A stretch of 64,000 nt of DNA from IMG/VR virus record IMGVR_UViG_3300035034_000707, positions 21,130 through 85,129 of that record, one strand, 5' to 3'. Position numbers and translations under genes: made by a program. Source of the stretch: a virus. Shown here piece after piece: positions 25,187-33,330 of the stretch (position 1 is the stretch's first letter; each line of letters opens with the position of its first letter). The notes below the pieces were generated by a model. That model made no database searches, was not told the DNA's origin, and worked only from the letters and a program-made list of their open reading frames with translations.

Positions 25187-25567
25187 ATGGCTATTAAAAT
25201 TCACGAAAAGGCTCCGGCCCCTGAGCAAGCCCCAGATCAAGCCTCTGCACACGACGAAGCGGCTGCGGAAATTCAAACGGAAATCGGGAAGACCATGACC
25301 GAAGCTGGGACAGAGAAGGAACCGCTCAGTCAGACCATCCAGACAGAAAGCATACCGGTGAACCTCGCCTTCCCATTCGAGCGCATCGAAGTTGGCATGT
25401 CCTTCAAGATGCCGGTGGCCTCCTATACGATGCTGGAATTCTCGGTGCGCCGCTCTGTCCCGTTTAACCCGGTTGAGACCAACGCCGATACAGTCTTCGA
25501 CAGCACCCACAAATGGGTCGAAGAGAAGCTGAACCAGCTTATTGAAGAACAACAAAACGAAACATAA
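25187..25567 (+). CDS. Hypothetical protein with MAIKIH N-terminus
   Basis: 126 residues from ATG 25187, immediately after the previous stop. The start MAIKIHEKAPAPEQAPDQ is nearly the same as that of the SSB (MAIKIHGSKPATATKQAP), including the following Ala/Pro linker. The rest (LAFPFERIEVGMSFKMPVASYTMLEFSVRRSVPF) looks like a small beta domain. It lies just ahead of recA, so a role as a recombination accessory protein is possible but unproven. Confidence 0.7.
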   Translation: MAIKIHEKAPAPEQAPDQASAHDEAAAEIQTEIGKTMTEAGTEKEPLSQTIQTESIPVNLAFPFERIEVGMSFKMPVASYTMLEFSVRRSVPFNPVETNADTVFDSTHKWVEEKLNQLIEEQQNET

Positions 25568-25569
25568 AG

Positions 25570-25585
25570 GTGATCTTACGTGCAC
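25570..25585 (+). promoter_or_regulatory. 16-bp palindromic element over the recA ribosome binding site and start codon
   Basis: GTGATCTTACGTGCAC spans the end of the AAAGGTG ribosome binding site and contains the GTG start codon at 25580. A protein bound here, or pairing in RNA, could block translation or transcription of recA. Confidence 0.65.
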
Positions 25586-26695
25586 AAGCTAACTGATGCA
25601 GTGTCCACGATCACCAAAGCATACGGCAAGACCGCAGGGGGACTGGGCTTCCGGTTCCCCTCCTTCGCCAGACTGCCCACAGGTATCTTGACGCTTGACC
25701 TAGCACTTGCTGGGGGAATACCGATGGGGGCCGTGTCCCTCATTTATGGAAATGAAAGTAGTGGGAAGACCTCCCTTGCGCTCCGCCTAGCCGCGCAGTT
25801 TCAGAAGAGGCACGGGAAGGGTAAGAACGCTCGGAAGGTTGTCTGGCTGGACGTGGAAAACGCATGGGATGAGGAGTGGGTACGACTTCACGGGGTTGAC
25901 CCGGATCAAGTCTACCTGTTTCGACCAACCACGGCGGAAGAGGCGGCGGACGTAGCCGACGAAGTGGCGATGGCACAGGACGCGGGCCTGATCATCGTGG
26001 ACTCCATTGCGGCCATGTCCTCTATCGACCAGCTAGAGAAGTCCGCAGAGAAGGTTGTGGTGGCCGGTGCGGCGAAGCCATCGACTACCCTACTGCGCAA
26101 GATAGGCGCGGGCATTACCGAACACGCAAAGGCTGGTCAGACCCTAACCGTCATTTATATCAATCAGCCTCGTATGAAAATCGGGTTTCATATGGGTAAC
26201 CCGGAATTCCTGCCCGGCCCCGTTATGCAGAACTTTCAAGCGTTTTTGAAACTACGCCTGACGGGCAAGGCTATCCTCAAGGAAAAGATATCCCCCATCC
26301 CGATCTACTCAGACAACACGGCTAAGATCGTCAAAAAGAAATTCCCATGTATCAGGCAGTCCTGTGAATGGCAGACGATGCTTTACCCGTGGGAACATGC
26401 CGGGAAGAAACACTGGCCGCTGGAAGTCAACAACCGGACACATGCCGAAGCCCTCTTGGAAGACCTCGACTACCTCAGCAAGAGCGCGACCGTGAAAGGG
26501 AAGTGGGACCTGTTCGACATCGAACACCCAGACGCCGGGGAACTGCTGCAATTCCCGACGAAGACGGCGGCGGTAGACTGGGCCGTGGAACGGTATGATG
26601 CTCTCACTAAATTCCTGATTGACGACCTCCTTCTGCTCTACAAAGACGATATCAAGAAGCAGCTAGAGGAAGCCGAGAAAGCAGGCCACAAGTGA
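25580..26695 (+). CDS. recA: RecA-like recombinase
   Basis: 371 residues, GTG start. FARLPTGILTLDLALAGGIPMGAVSLIYGNESSGKTSLALRL carries the Walker A loop at about 57-65. VVWLDVENAWDEEWVRLHGVD and AGLIIVDSIAAMSSIDQLEKSAE (Walker B and following segment) are typical of RecA. TVIYINQPRMKIGFHMGNPE corresponds to the DNA-binding L2 region with the usual NQ. Catalyses strand exchange. It overlaps the next nuclease gene by 4 bp. Confidence 0.92.
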   Translation: MHKLTDAVSTITKAYGKTAGGLGFRFPSFARLPTGILTLDLALAGGIPMGAVSLIYGNESSGKTSLALRLAAQFQKRHGKGKNARKVVWLDVENAWDEEWVRLHGVDPDQVYLFRPTTAEEAADVADEVAMAQDAGLIIVDSIAAMSSIDQLEKSAEKVVVAGAAKPSTTLLRKIGAGITEHAKAGQTLTVIYINQPRMKIGFHMGNPEFLPGPVMQNFQAFLKLRLTGKAILKEKISPIPIYSDNTAKIVKKKFPCIRQSCEWQTMLYPWEHAGKKHWPLEVNNRTHAEALLEDLDYLSKSATVKGKWDLFDIEHPDAGELLQFPTKTAAVDWAVERYDALTKFLIDDLLLLYKDDIKKQLEEAEKAGHK

Positions 26696-27024
26696 GCATC
26701 CGGCGAAACTTCCCCGCAGATAACCCCCGCGAATATGGCAACCGCAAAGAGGCTGGTATCGTCAAGCGTGGTGGCTATAAGACCACCCCGAACTCCGGGG
26801 CGTCCAGCGTCAAGGGGGACCTCCGGCGGGGAAAATGGATGGTCGAAGTTAAGGCGACGAAGCACGCCAGCTTCCCGGTCACCGCTGAGATAATGGGAAA
26901 ACTGCGCAACGATGGGTTGACGAACGGTAAACCGGGGGTTCTAATAGTGGAAATCGGGACAGGCGAGAAATTTGCCGTGATGCCCCTCTCACAATTCGAA
27001 AGGCTCGTGCCAGACGATGATTAA
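26692..27024 (+). CDS. Small PD-(D/E)XK endonuclease (resolvase-like)
   Basis: 110 residues, GTG start overlapping the recA stop. The core SSVKGDLRRGKWMVEVKATKHASFPVT (about 39-65) gives the D...ExK catalytic pattern, with D45 and E52-V-K54. The small size and the following strand GVLIVEIGTGEKFAVMPL fit phage Hjr-like or related nucleases. It sits between RecA and another nuclease of the same superfamily. Holliday-junction resolution is one possibility; a RuvC-like enzyme is also encoded nearby. Confidence 0.65.
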   Translation: MSIRRNFPADNPREYGNRKEAGIVKRGGYKTTPNSGASSVKGDLRRGKWMVEVKATKHASFPVTAEIMGKLRNDGLTNGKPGVLIVEIGTGEKFAVMPLSQFERLVPDDD

Positions 27025-27991
27025 ATTCAAATCGAAGACCCCTGCCCCGGAACCACCCAAAAAAGGGAAGGCCGCGCCCGCCGAAAGCGCAGACCATGAA
27101 CCCTTGTTCCAGATAAAAGACTTCCCCGAGAACCACGTTCTTTACCATATCCACAAGAATACCCCTGCGCCCCGCTCCGCACGGCCACATGACGTGGTGC
27201 ACGCCTCCGATCTTGACCCGGTGCGCAACTGGTGTCCGAAAGAACCGGCGCTCCTGACGCTCCATAAGAAAAAACGGAAGTCAGACTTTGTATCGACTGC
27301 ACAGCGTATGACATGGGGTATGGGCTACAAGGGGGCCGATCTTCTCATGGACCTTATCCCTAGGCAAAAGGTATGGGGTAACTGGAAGTGCCGATCATGC
27401 AGCCACGAAATGAAATTCAGCTACTCCCCTACAAAGTGCGGCGGTTGCGGCGGAAACTGGAAAGCTATCAGGTATGTGGAAGTCTTCCTGCGTGATCCGG
27501 TCAGTAAGATCGTGGGGTCAGTCGATTGTTTTGTGGATATCCTCGGGAACGGTATCAAGACGCCGATGGAATTCAAGACGGAAGGCAACAGTAGTTTCAA
27601 GCCGCGAACGAAGCCCGAGTTTGATCACGAGTGGCGCACGATGCTTTATCTCTGGCTGATCGCCCAAACGCCCGGGATGGTAGACAAGGGCCTAAACCCG
27701 AATGAAGGCCGGGTGCTCTACTTTACGAAGGAAGGCTGGGCCGACTGCCCTAAGATCAAGGAATGGAAACTGTCTGACTGGCCGAAGTCCTCAGTCAAGG
27801 AATACTGGGTCAACCGAAATGACAGCATGGTGGCGAACAAGATAGACGCCGCGATGTCCTATAGGCTCTGGCGTGAGAAGCATGATCTTGGGGTAAGCCC
27901 GAACGATAACCCGATGCCCGAACGGGTATGTCAAACCGCGCAAGACACGAAGGCGAAAAACTGTGTCGTGTGCAAGGAGTGTTTCAAATGA
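27017..27991 (+). CDS. Cas4/RecB-like PD-(D/E)XK exonuclease with cysteine clusters
   Basis: 324 residues. A four-cysteine zinc-ribbon-like insert (KCRSC then KCGGCG, about 125-150) precedes the nuclease core. GSVDCFVDILGNGIKTPMEFKTE near 168-190 provides the D...ExK motif, and HEWRTMLYLWLIAQ (about 204-217) the downstream helix with Q/Y. The C-terminus CQTAQDTKAKNCVVCKECF supplies cysteines that, with Cys75, resemble the iron-sulfur site of Cas4/AddB-type nucleases. Probably resects DNA ends for recombination with the RecA upstream. Confidence 0.78.
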   Translation: MIKFKSKTPAPEPPKKGKAAPAESADHEPLFQIKDFPENHVLYHIHKNTPAPRSARPHDVVHASDLDPVRNWCPKEPALLTLHKKKRKSDFVSTAQRMTWGMGYKGADLLMDLIPRQKVWGNWKCRSCSHEMKFSYSPTKCGGCGGNWKAIRYVEVFLRDPVSKIVGSVDCFVDILGNGIKTPMEFKTEGNSSFKPRTKPEFDHEWRTMLYLWLIAQTPGMVDKGLNPNEGRVLYFTKEGWADCPKIKEWKLSDWPKSSVKEYWVNRNDSMVANKIDAAMSYRLWREKHDLGVSPNDNPMPERVCQTAQDTKAKNCVVCKECFK

Positions 27992-28512
27992 GGGTATGTG
28001 GCTGCGACCCGGACCTGAACGGCGGCTTTGCCGTGATTGACACGCAGACCCTAGAAATAGTCTCTCTGCGCCTCATGCCGCTCTTTGTCCCCCCGGTAAA
28101 GGGCAAGAGACGCATCGACGCACAGGGGGCCTTTGAACTTCTCAAGGAAGCGCGCCGCGTTGGGGCTGAATATGTCGCGCTGGAACAGGCCGTGGTCAAG
28201 CCTCAGATATCTTCCAAAGGCCCGGCGATGATGGGCAGCGTTCATACCGTTCATCAGAACTATGGGATGCTGCGCGCGCTATGTGAAATCATGTTTAGCA
28301 GAAGTCGCGTGATTGACGCTTGGCCCTCTACATGGAAAAAGGATATGGGTCTAACCTCGGACAAAAACCTGTCACTGGAAAAAGCGATAGCCCTCTACCC
28401 CTCTCATACCTCACTCTTTGCCAAGAAAAAGAACGTAGGTCTGGCTGAGTCCCTGTTACTGGCTCGGTGGGGCGCAGAAAAAGTGATCTTAAGATCATCG
28501 GGGGTTGACTAA
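27988..28512 (+). CDS. RuvC-like Holliday junction resolvase
   Basis: 174 residues from ATG 27988, overlapping the previous stop by 4 bp. RNase H-fold motifs: VCGCDPDLNGGFAVID near 3-18 with the first acidic residue, EYVALEQAVV near 64-73 with the second, and NVGLAESLLLARWGAEK near 151-167, the C-terminal helix with the AEALLLA pattern of RuvC. It would cut four-way junctions before packaging. Confidence 0.82.
   Translation: MRVCGCDPDLNGGFAVIDTQTLEIVSLRLMPLFVPPVKGKRRIDAQGAFELLKEARRVGAEYVALEQAVVKPQISSKGPAMMGSVHTVHQNYGMLRALCEIMFSRSRVIDAWPSTWKKDMGLTSDKNLSLEKAIALYPSHTSLFAKKKNVGLAESLLLARWGAEKVILRSSGVD
28483..28498. promoter_or_regulatory. 16-bp palindromic element 6 bp upstream of a -35
   Basis: GTGATCTTAAGATCAT, almost perfectly two-fold symmetric, at the end of the RuvC-like gene and directly upstream of the promoter at 28505. 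Confidence 0.7.
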
Positions 28513-28533
28513 CGCCACGAAGGGGCTTAGGTT
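28505..28533 (+). promoter_or_regulatory. Promoter
   Basis: TTGACT at 28505, AAC, 17-bp spacer, TAGGTT at 28528; then ATACCACTAAGC and AAAGGA before ATG 28567. Confidence 0.78.
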
Positions 28534-28566
28534 ACGAATACCACTAAGCAACAAAGGACAATCAAA

Positions 28567-29733
28567 ATGAACCCTATCATCTACAAAGAGGCGGTCGAAG
28601 CACTCGCCATCCCGAAACTCACCGCGTTCCTGAAACTCGTTACAGATACCGTCGAAATCGAAGGCTGGTCGAAGCTGCGTGCCCCGGAAAAGCGGGCTAA
28701 CATGCTCGAAGCCCTTGAACAGTCCTCGGAACTCCGCAAGGAATTTGTCGTGTTCTACGGGGAAGAAAAAGGCACGGACACCGACTATTCCGAATGGGAA
28801 ACATCGGACCTCCCCGAAGTATCAGAGACGCCTCAGGAACCGGCCCCTGAGCCACCGACCGGCACAGATGTCAGCAAAGCCACCGCCTACACTCCGACAC
28901 AGGACACACCCACCGCGTTCGTTGAAGGCGCTTTTGAAGTGATCGTATCAGAGGTCGCTGGGCTGGACGCCGTACAGTCCAAGGCGAACCTTCACGAAGC
29001 CGAAGACCGGATGCAATTCGAACATATCCGCATCGGCGCGCTGCTGGCGCATATCCAGAAAGCAGACCTTTACATCCAACTCGGGTATGACAACCTCCGG
29101 GAATTCCTTCACGCGGAAACCACGATGGACTACCGCAAGGGCGTTCAGTTGATCAAGAATTTCAACACGGTCAAGGAACTTGGCATCCCGGCGAAAGACC
29201 TGACCGGCGTGACATGGGCGGCGCTCCGCCATATCGTCCCTATTCTCACGGCAACGAATTACAAGAAGTGGCTCGACGCCGCACGGTCCAGCACCCACAT
29301 CACGCTGATCGAACAGGTCTACAAAGAAAAGACCAAGCAGGCTGGGGCACTCCCCGCTCCGGGTGATACCGCCACGGGCGAAGCTATCCCGGAACAGGAG
29401 AAACTCACATCGAAGGTGTTCAACGTCTACGCAGAACAGAACGCCAATATCACAGCGGCTATCGACAAGGCCAAGAACGCGGCCAACGTCAACAGCATGG
29501 GCGCGGCCTTGGATATCATCGCATCGGCCTATATAGGGTCCCCGGCCTCGGATGCCACGATAGGCGCGATTATGCCCGATACCTCAGTGGAGGGCCTTAC
29601 CAACGTCTTCTCAAAGATGGCGAACGATGATCCGGCCAACGCAATTATGGTGGTCTTCTCCGCACTCGAAGCGGTATGGCCCACCGTAGAAGTCGCAGTC
29701 ACGTTCCCACCCAACTATAATGGGACCACCTAA
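28567..29733 (+). CDS. Hypothetical protein with DUF3102/ParB-like helical DNA-binding region
   Basis: 388 residues. Residues 1-70 form a small helical domain with an acidic end, followed by a Pro/Glu/Thr linker. Residues about 145-225 (QFEHIRIGALLAHIQKADLYIQLGYDNLREFLHAETTMDYRKGVQLIKNFNTVKELGI) resemble the LGYxSFREYVE...SYRTAYRLI module of phage helix-turn-helix proteins. The C-terminal 100 residues are Ala-rich helices. Monocistronic: own promoter, then terminator at 29763. Could be a transcription or partition factor; no enzyme motif seen. Confidence 0.6.
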   Translation: MNPIIYKEAVEALAIPKLTAFLKLVTDTVEIEGWSKLRAPEKRANMLEALEQSSELRKEFVVFYGEEKGTDTDYSEWETSDLPEVSETPQEPAPEPPTGTDVSKATAYTPTQDTPTAFVEGAFEVIVSEVAGLDAVQSKANLHEAEDRMQFEHIRIGALLAHIQKADLYIQLGYDNLREFLHAETTMDYRKGVQLIKNFNTVKELGIPAKDLTGVTWAALRHIVPILTATNYKKWLDAARSSTHITLIEQVYKEKTKQAGALPAPGDTATGEAIPEQEKLTSKVFNVYAEQNANITAAIDKAKNAANVNSMGAALDIIASAYIGSPASDATIGAIMPDTSVEGLTNVFSKMANDDPANAIMVVFSALEAVWPTVEVAVTFPPNYNGTT

Positions 29734-29762
29734 CCGATACATCTAACTAAAGACTGTAACAG

Positions 29763-29788
29763 GGCCGGGGGTAACACTCCGGCCTTTT
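29763..29788 (+). terminator. Rho-independent terminator
   Basis: GGCCGG 29763-29768 pairs with CCGGCC 29779-29784, followed by TTTT. The next promoter starts 4 bp later. Confidence 0.78.
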
Positions 29789-29791
29789 CGG

Positions 29792-29820
29792 TTGACAAAC
29801 GGGGCAAGAGACCGGATGCT
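29792..29820 (+). promoter_or_regulatory. Promoter
   Basis: TTGACA at 29792, AAC, 17-bp spacer, GATGCT at 29815; followed by ATCACCACAACG. Confidence 0.65.
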
Positions 29821-29853
29821 GGGCCGATCACCACAACGCAAAAGGCTAACCCC

Positions 29854-30474
29854 ATGAACCTCTTCGTGCTAGATACAAACCCGCTTACCGCCGCCACAGC
29901 GCTCAATGATAAACACGTCCTAAAAATGATCCTAGAGACAGCGCAACTCTTGGACGGCGGGACCCGCCCGATTATGCAAGCGATACAGCCCAACCAGACG
30001 CATGAGATAGTTGGTATCCCAGCCAGCCAGAAGAACAATCCCTGCATCCTATCCGCTTCCTCTGAGATAGTCTGGGACTATGCCCATCGTCATTTTATCG
30101 GGCTACTCGGGGAATACCGCTACCGCTATGGCAAGAGGCACTCCTACGATACTGAGGATATGCGCCGCAAACTCACAGAGCGGGGCAACAGCGCACGAAA
30201 CGGCATGAGCGGGGCGGGGTTCTACCTAGCGATGCCAGATGCCCATAAGGGGCGCGATAAACGGGGTCTCGCCTCACTGGCACAAGCAGTCGTCAGCTAC
30301 CGCAGCTACTACTCCCGTGAAAAGACTTCCTTTGGAACGGTCCCCAAACCTGCTACATGGAAACGCCGCGCTCCACCGGTATGGCTCACCCGGACGATGA
30401 ATGACTTGGACTATCAACGTAACCTGTCCAGCGATGGGCACTATCATTTTTATCAAAAGAAGGTAACGGCATGA
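29854..30474 (+). CDS. Conserved phage protein of unknown function
   Basis: 206 residues. The start MNLFVLDTNPLTAATALNDKHVLKMILETAQLL is a pattern I recognise from a family of phage proteins without known function, usually written as DKHVVKMILETAQML. GTRPIMQAIQPNQTHEIVG and NPCILSASSEIVWDYAHRHFIGLLGEY follow, rich in His and aromatic residues. The conserved D, H, K and E may form an active site. Coupled to the next gene by a 4-bp overlap. Confidence 0.72.
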   Translation: MNLFVLDTNPLTAATALNDKHVLKMILETAQLLDGGTRPIMQAIQPNQTHEIVGIPASQKNNPCILSASSEIVWDYAHRHFIGLLGEYRYRYGKRHSYDTEDMRRKLTERGNSARNGMSGAGFYLAMPDAHKGRDKRGLASLAQAVVSYRSYYSREKTSFGTVPKPATWKRRAPPVWLTRTMNDLDYQRNLSSDGHYHFYQKKVTA

Positions 30475-30794
30475 CCGAAGCAGAAACCGATAAGTTCCTG
30501 AATAATGCCACAGACGGCCAAACGATCAGGGTCACCGTGGCGTCAGGCCGCGTCTTTGATGGCGTCTACGATGGTGCACACACAACGCCAGACGACGCCC
30601 TCTATTTTGAAACTATGGAGGGCACGGCCTGCCGGGCAGAGTGGCCAAACATTGTTGAAATAAGCTATCGCTCCGCCCGGACGATGGGGCGCAGTATGAT
30701 GGTTCCTCCTGAACACCCGCTGTCCGGGGTATCACGGCAGCAGACTGGCCCGAATGGAGGGCCTATGCGCCCGTATACGACGCGGAACCGGTGA
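30471..30794 (+). CDS. Hypothetical protein
   Basis: 107 residues. Residues about 13-65 (DGQTIRVTVASGRVFDGVYDGAHTTPDDALYFETMEG) look like a small beta-barrel, perhaps Sm- or KOW-like. The C-terminus is basic and Pro/Gly-rich. Coupled by overlaps to both neighbours. No known family recognised. Confidence 0.65.
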   Translation: MTEAETDKFLNNATDGQTIRVTVASGRVFDGVYDGAHTTPDDALYFETMEGTACRAEWPNIVEISYRSARTMGRSMMVPPEHPLSGVSRQQTGPNGGPMRPYTTRNR

Positions 30795-31390
30795 TGGTTA
30801 CAAAGATCAAACAACTGGCCAAAGGTCTACTGAAAGACGAAGGGGCGTTCATGGGGGGCGATCACGAGTTTGACCAGATACCTATCCCCGTGAAGGTCAT
30901 TAAGCCCCTTATAGGCCCCCTACCACCACTGGACCCGGACGATCTATCAGGGTTCGATGTGGCCTCACCCGATAGCCCTGAGGTTCAGGACTACATCACT
31001 GAGGAAGACCTAAAGGAAGCCGTGTTTAAGCTAGCGGCTACTCCAAACCCTAAGGGGCTGGTCCCAGTCACGCCATTGGATACGCCGAAAGGCTATACGA
31101 ATATGACGTTCGATCATGGTGAGGGTTCTTCAAAGGTAAAAAATAATGTTGGCATAACGGTTTTATTTTACAAGGATACGGTGACGCATAGCTACGTAGC
31201 AAAGCTAAAAATAACAGACATTACTATGAACGTGGCAATCCCCTCTCACGCAATAGCTGAGAAAGGGGAAAGCTACTTTGATGAACACCTATACCCTGTC
31301 CTTGCCAGTATGCTAACTCAGGCGCTAATGGACGGAATAGGGGGCCAACTTAAGACGGCAGTTTCCAACGCGGTCAAGGTCGTGGATTGA
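30794..31390 (+). CDS. Hypothetical protein
   Basis: 198 residues from ATG 30794, which overlaps the previous TGA; a GTG three bases earlier is also possible. The N-terminal half is Pro/Asp-rich and acidic. The C-terminal half (about 110-198) is a mixed fold ending in a hydrophobic helix (YPVLASMLTQALMDGIGGQLKTAVSNAV). Around 31130-31230 the gene is visibly richer in A and T than its neighbours. The promoter of the next operon overlaps its stop codon. Confidence 0.65.
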   Translation: MVTKIKQLAKGLLKDEGAFMGGDHEFDQIPIPVKVIKPLIGPLPPLDPDDLSGFDVASPDSPEVQDYITEEDLKEAVFKLAATPNPKGLVPVTPLDTPKGYTNMTFDHGEGSSKVKNNVGITVLFYKDTVTHSYVAKLKITDITMNVAIPSHAIAEKGESYFDEHLYPVLASMLTQALMDGIGGQLKTAVSNAVKVVD

Positions 31391-31415
31391 CGAACGCAAT
31401 GATAGGGGCCATAGT
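31387..31415 (+). promoter_or_regulatory. Promoter of the ParB/methyltransferase/PAPS-reductase-like cassette
   Basis: TTGACG at 31387, AAC, 17-bp spacer, CATAGT at 31410. Family match with a weaker -10. Confidence 0.6.
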
Positions 31416-31445
31416 TACGGCTTCCTGCGTAGCCCAGAGGACCTC

Positions 31446-32009
31446 ATGGACAAAATAGAACAACGCGCGCTATCCGATCTTAAAGCAGCGCCCCAGAACT
31501 CGCGTAAGCATGGGGCCTATCAGATCAAACAGATCATGGCCTCCATCCAAAAATTCGGCTGGACAATCCCGGTTCTTATTGACGAAGAAAACATGATAAT
31601 CGCGGGCCACGCCCGGGTTACCGCCGCGAAGAGACTTGGCATAAAGGAAGGCCCTTGTATCGTGGCAACGGGCTGGACGGCGGAAGCCAAGGAAGCCTAT
31701 CAGATCACTGACAATCGGCTGGCCGAACAGTCAGAATGGGATGAGGAAATCCTGAACAACCAGATCAAACGGCTCAACGCCGCAAACTTTGATCTGGGCT
31801 TCCTCGACATGACGGCGTTCAACACGGAATTGTTTAACCCATCTGTGAACCCAAACTTCGATACCAGCAACGTAACAGAGGCTCAGGCTCAGGCCGCATC
31901 TGATAAGCTGACTGGTCAGTTTGACCCGGCCAACGCCACCGCACCAGCAAAGGCGGACTATACCGTGGCTTGCCCGCACTGTGGCGAAGACTTCGAAATC
32001 ACAATCTAA
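31446..32009 (+). CDS. ParB-like domain protein with C-terminal zinc ribbon
   Basis: 187 residues. LKAAPQNSRKHGAYQIKQIMASIQKFGWTIPVLIDEENMIIAGHARVTAAKRLG near 11-64 is the ParB/Sulfiredoxin-like core, with the GHxR motif. EAYQITDNRLAEQSEWDEEIL follows, the segment common in ParB-like proteins that accompany DNA methyltransferases in phages. The C-terminus VACPHCGEDFEI looks like half of a zinc ribbon. First gene of a six-gene cassette. The domain binds CTP or nucleotides in relatives; activity here is unknown. Confidence 0.78.
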   Translation: MDKIEQRALSDLKAAPQNSRKHGAYQIKQIMASIQKFGWTIPVLIDEENMIIAGHARVTAAKRLGIKEGPCIVATGWTAEAKEAYQITDNRLAEQSEWDEEILNNQIKRLNAANFDLGFLDMTAFNTELFNPSVNPNFDTSNVTEAQAQAASDKLTGQFDPANATAPAKADYTVACPHCGEDFEITI

Positions 32010-32023
32010 CACAGGAGGCCCCC

Positions 32024-32677
32024 ATGGCCGTGAAGACAAAAGGGGCTGCGGCCTCAAACGAACTGGCTATCGTTTACAAGGCCGTGGCTGACCTCGAACC
32101 CTACGCGAACAACCCGCGCAAGAACGATGATCAGGTCCCGCGCATGGTAGACCTGATCAAGAAGTTTGGGTTTAAGGTCCCTCTGCTGGTCCGGGGCAAC
32201 CAGATCGTGGACGGGCACCTGCGTATCAAGGCCGCAACCAAGATGGGTATGGCAACGGTCCCGACTATCGACGTTGGTGCAATGCCGGAAGCCGAAGAAC
32301 GGGCGCTCCGCATCGCCCTGAACAAATCGGTCGAATGGGCTGAGTGGGACAACGACCTGCTTGGCACCGAAATGAAAGCGATTATGGCGGGCGGGCTAGA
32401 CCTGAACCTGACAGGGTTTGACAGTTCCGAATTTGACAAGCTGATCAAGGAAGTCGCTGAACCAAAGCCGACCGCGCCCTCCGTGAACAAGACGAAGTTG
32501 GCCGATGCCGGGACCCCAGCAGACCCAGATTATGTCAGTCTGTCCTTCCATATGACGGCGGCGAACCGGGATACCCTGATGGCGGCGCTTGAGAAATACC
32601 GCACCCAGCATGAACTGGTAAACCAGTCGCAGGCGCTCCTATCAATGGCGAAGGCATGGGTAGGGGCGTCCAAATGA
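32024..32677 (+). CDS. ParB-like domain protein
   Basis: 217 residues from ATG 32024 (GGAGG upstream); an in-frame ATG at 31970 lies inside the previous gene. VADLEPYANNPRKNDDQVPRMVDLIKKFGFKVPLLVRGNQIVDGHLRIKAATKMG near 20-74 is the ParB-like core with GHxR, and ALRIALNKSVEWAEWDNDLL matches the segment seen in its upstream neighbour. A C-terminal helical region (about 160-217) is extra. It overlaps the methyltransferase gene by 4 bp and may target it to DNA. Confidence 0.75.
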   Translation: MAVKTKGAAASNELAIVYKAVADLEPYANNPRKNDDQVPRMVDLIKKFGFKVPLLVRGNQIVDGHLRIKAATKMGMATVPTIDVGAMPEAEERALRIALNKSVEWAEWDNDLLGTEMKAIMAGGLDLNLTGFDSSEFDKLIKEVAEPKPTAPSVNKTKLADAGTPADPDYVSLSFHMTAANRDTLMAALEKYRTQHELVNQSQALLSMAKAWVGASK

Positions 32678-33321
32678 CTATTCAACAGTTTGGGCCTCAT
32701 CGCGTTCGCCACGGTAACGTCATGGACCGGGCCGGTATTGATGCCCTCATGGATGGGGACGCTGCCGACATCTTTTATTCAGACCCGCCGTGGGGTCAGG
32801 GCAATCTGAAATACTGGTCAACGATAAACAAGAAAATGACCGGACAGGTCATGGAACAGCCCCCGCTGGACGACTTCCTCAACGCTATCTTTGACCTCGC
32901 GGCTCACTACACTCAGGATTATCTGTGTATCGAATACGGATGCCGGTGGCTGGACGCTATTCAGAAACACGCGACTGACCGGGGTTTTACGCCCCTCGTG
33001 GTCGTGGATATCCAGTATCGCAGCGGGGCCAAGATGCTCCCACTTCATCTGCATGTCTTCTCTAAAGGCGGGATGCCCCTCCCCCCGGGCTACGTCGCCT
33101 CGGTGGCCGGAACGCATGGCTATGACTGTATAGCCAAGGCGGTTAAGCCCCTTGCGGAAATGGTCAAGAAAAAGAGCAGCGACCCGATCATCATGGACCC
33201 ATGTTGTGGCATGGGGTACACGGCAAGATGCGCTCTCGAATTCGGGTTAGACTTCCGGGGCAACGAACTCAACGAAAAGCGTCTGGCCAAGACCATTGCC
33301 CGGTTTGGCAAGATCAAGTAG
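32674..33321 (+). CDS. DNA methyltransferase, motif IV DPPW
   Basis: 215 residues from ATG 32674. DIFYSDPPWGQGNLKYW near 33-49 is catalytic motif IV of amino-methyltransferases, and IIMDPCCGMGYTARCALEFGLDFRGNEL near 176-203 is the SAM-binding motif I. The order IV then I is a circularly permuted (beta-type) arrangement. DPPW is typical of N6-adenine or N4-cytosine enzymes. A recognition domain is small or missing, so specificity may come from the ParB-like partners encoded on either side. Confidence 0.78.
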   Translation: MTIQQFGPHRVRHGNVMDRAGIDALMDGDAADIFYSDPPWGQGNLKYWSTINKKMTGQVMEQPPLDDFLNAIFDLAAHYTQDYLCIEYGCRWLDAIQKHATDRGFTPLVVVDIQYRSGAKMLPLHLHVFSKGGMPLPPGYVASVAGTHGYDCIAKAVKPLAEMVKKKSSDPIIMDPCCGMGYTARCALEFGLDFRGNELNEKRLAKTIARFGKIK

Positions 33322-33330
33322 GGGGTCCCC

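Noticed and set aside
27746-27765. CCTAAGATCAAG as another 16-bp element
   Set aside because: Only one half-site matches; the other half lacks GTG and the spacing symmetry.
28483-28498. 16-bp element as a CRP or FNR site
   Set aside because: The half-sites look like GTGAT/ATCAC, but the spacer between GTGA and TCAC is 8 bp rather than the 6 bp of CRP, and other copies diverge to GTGCAC.
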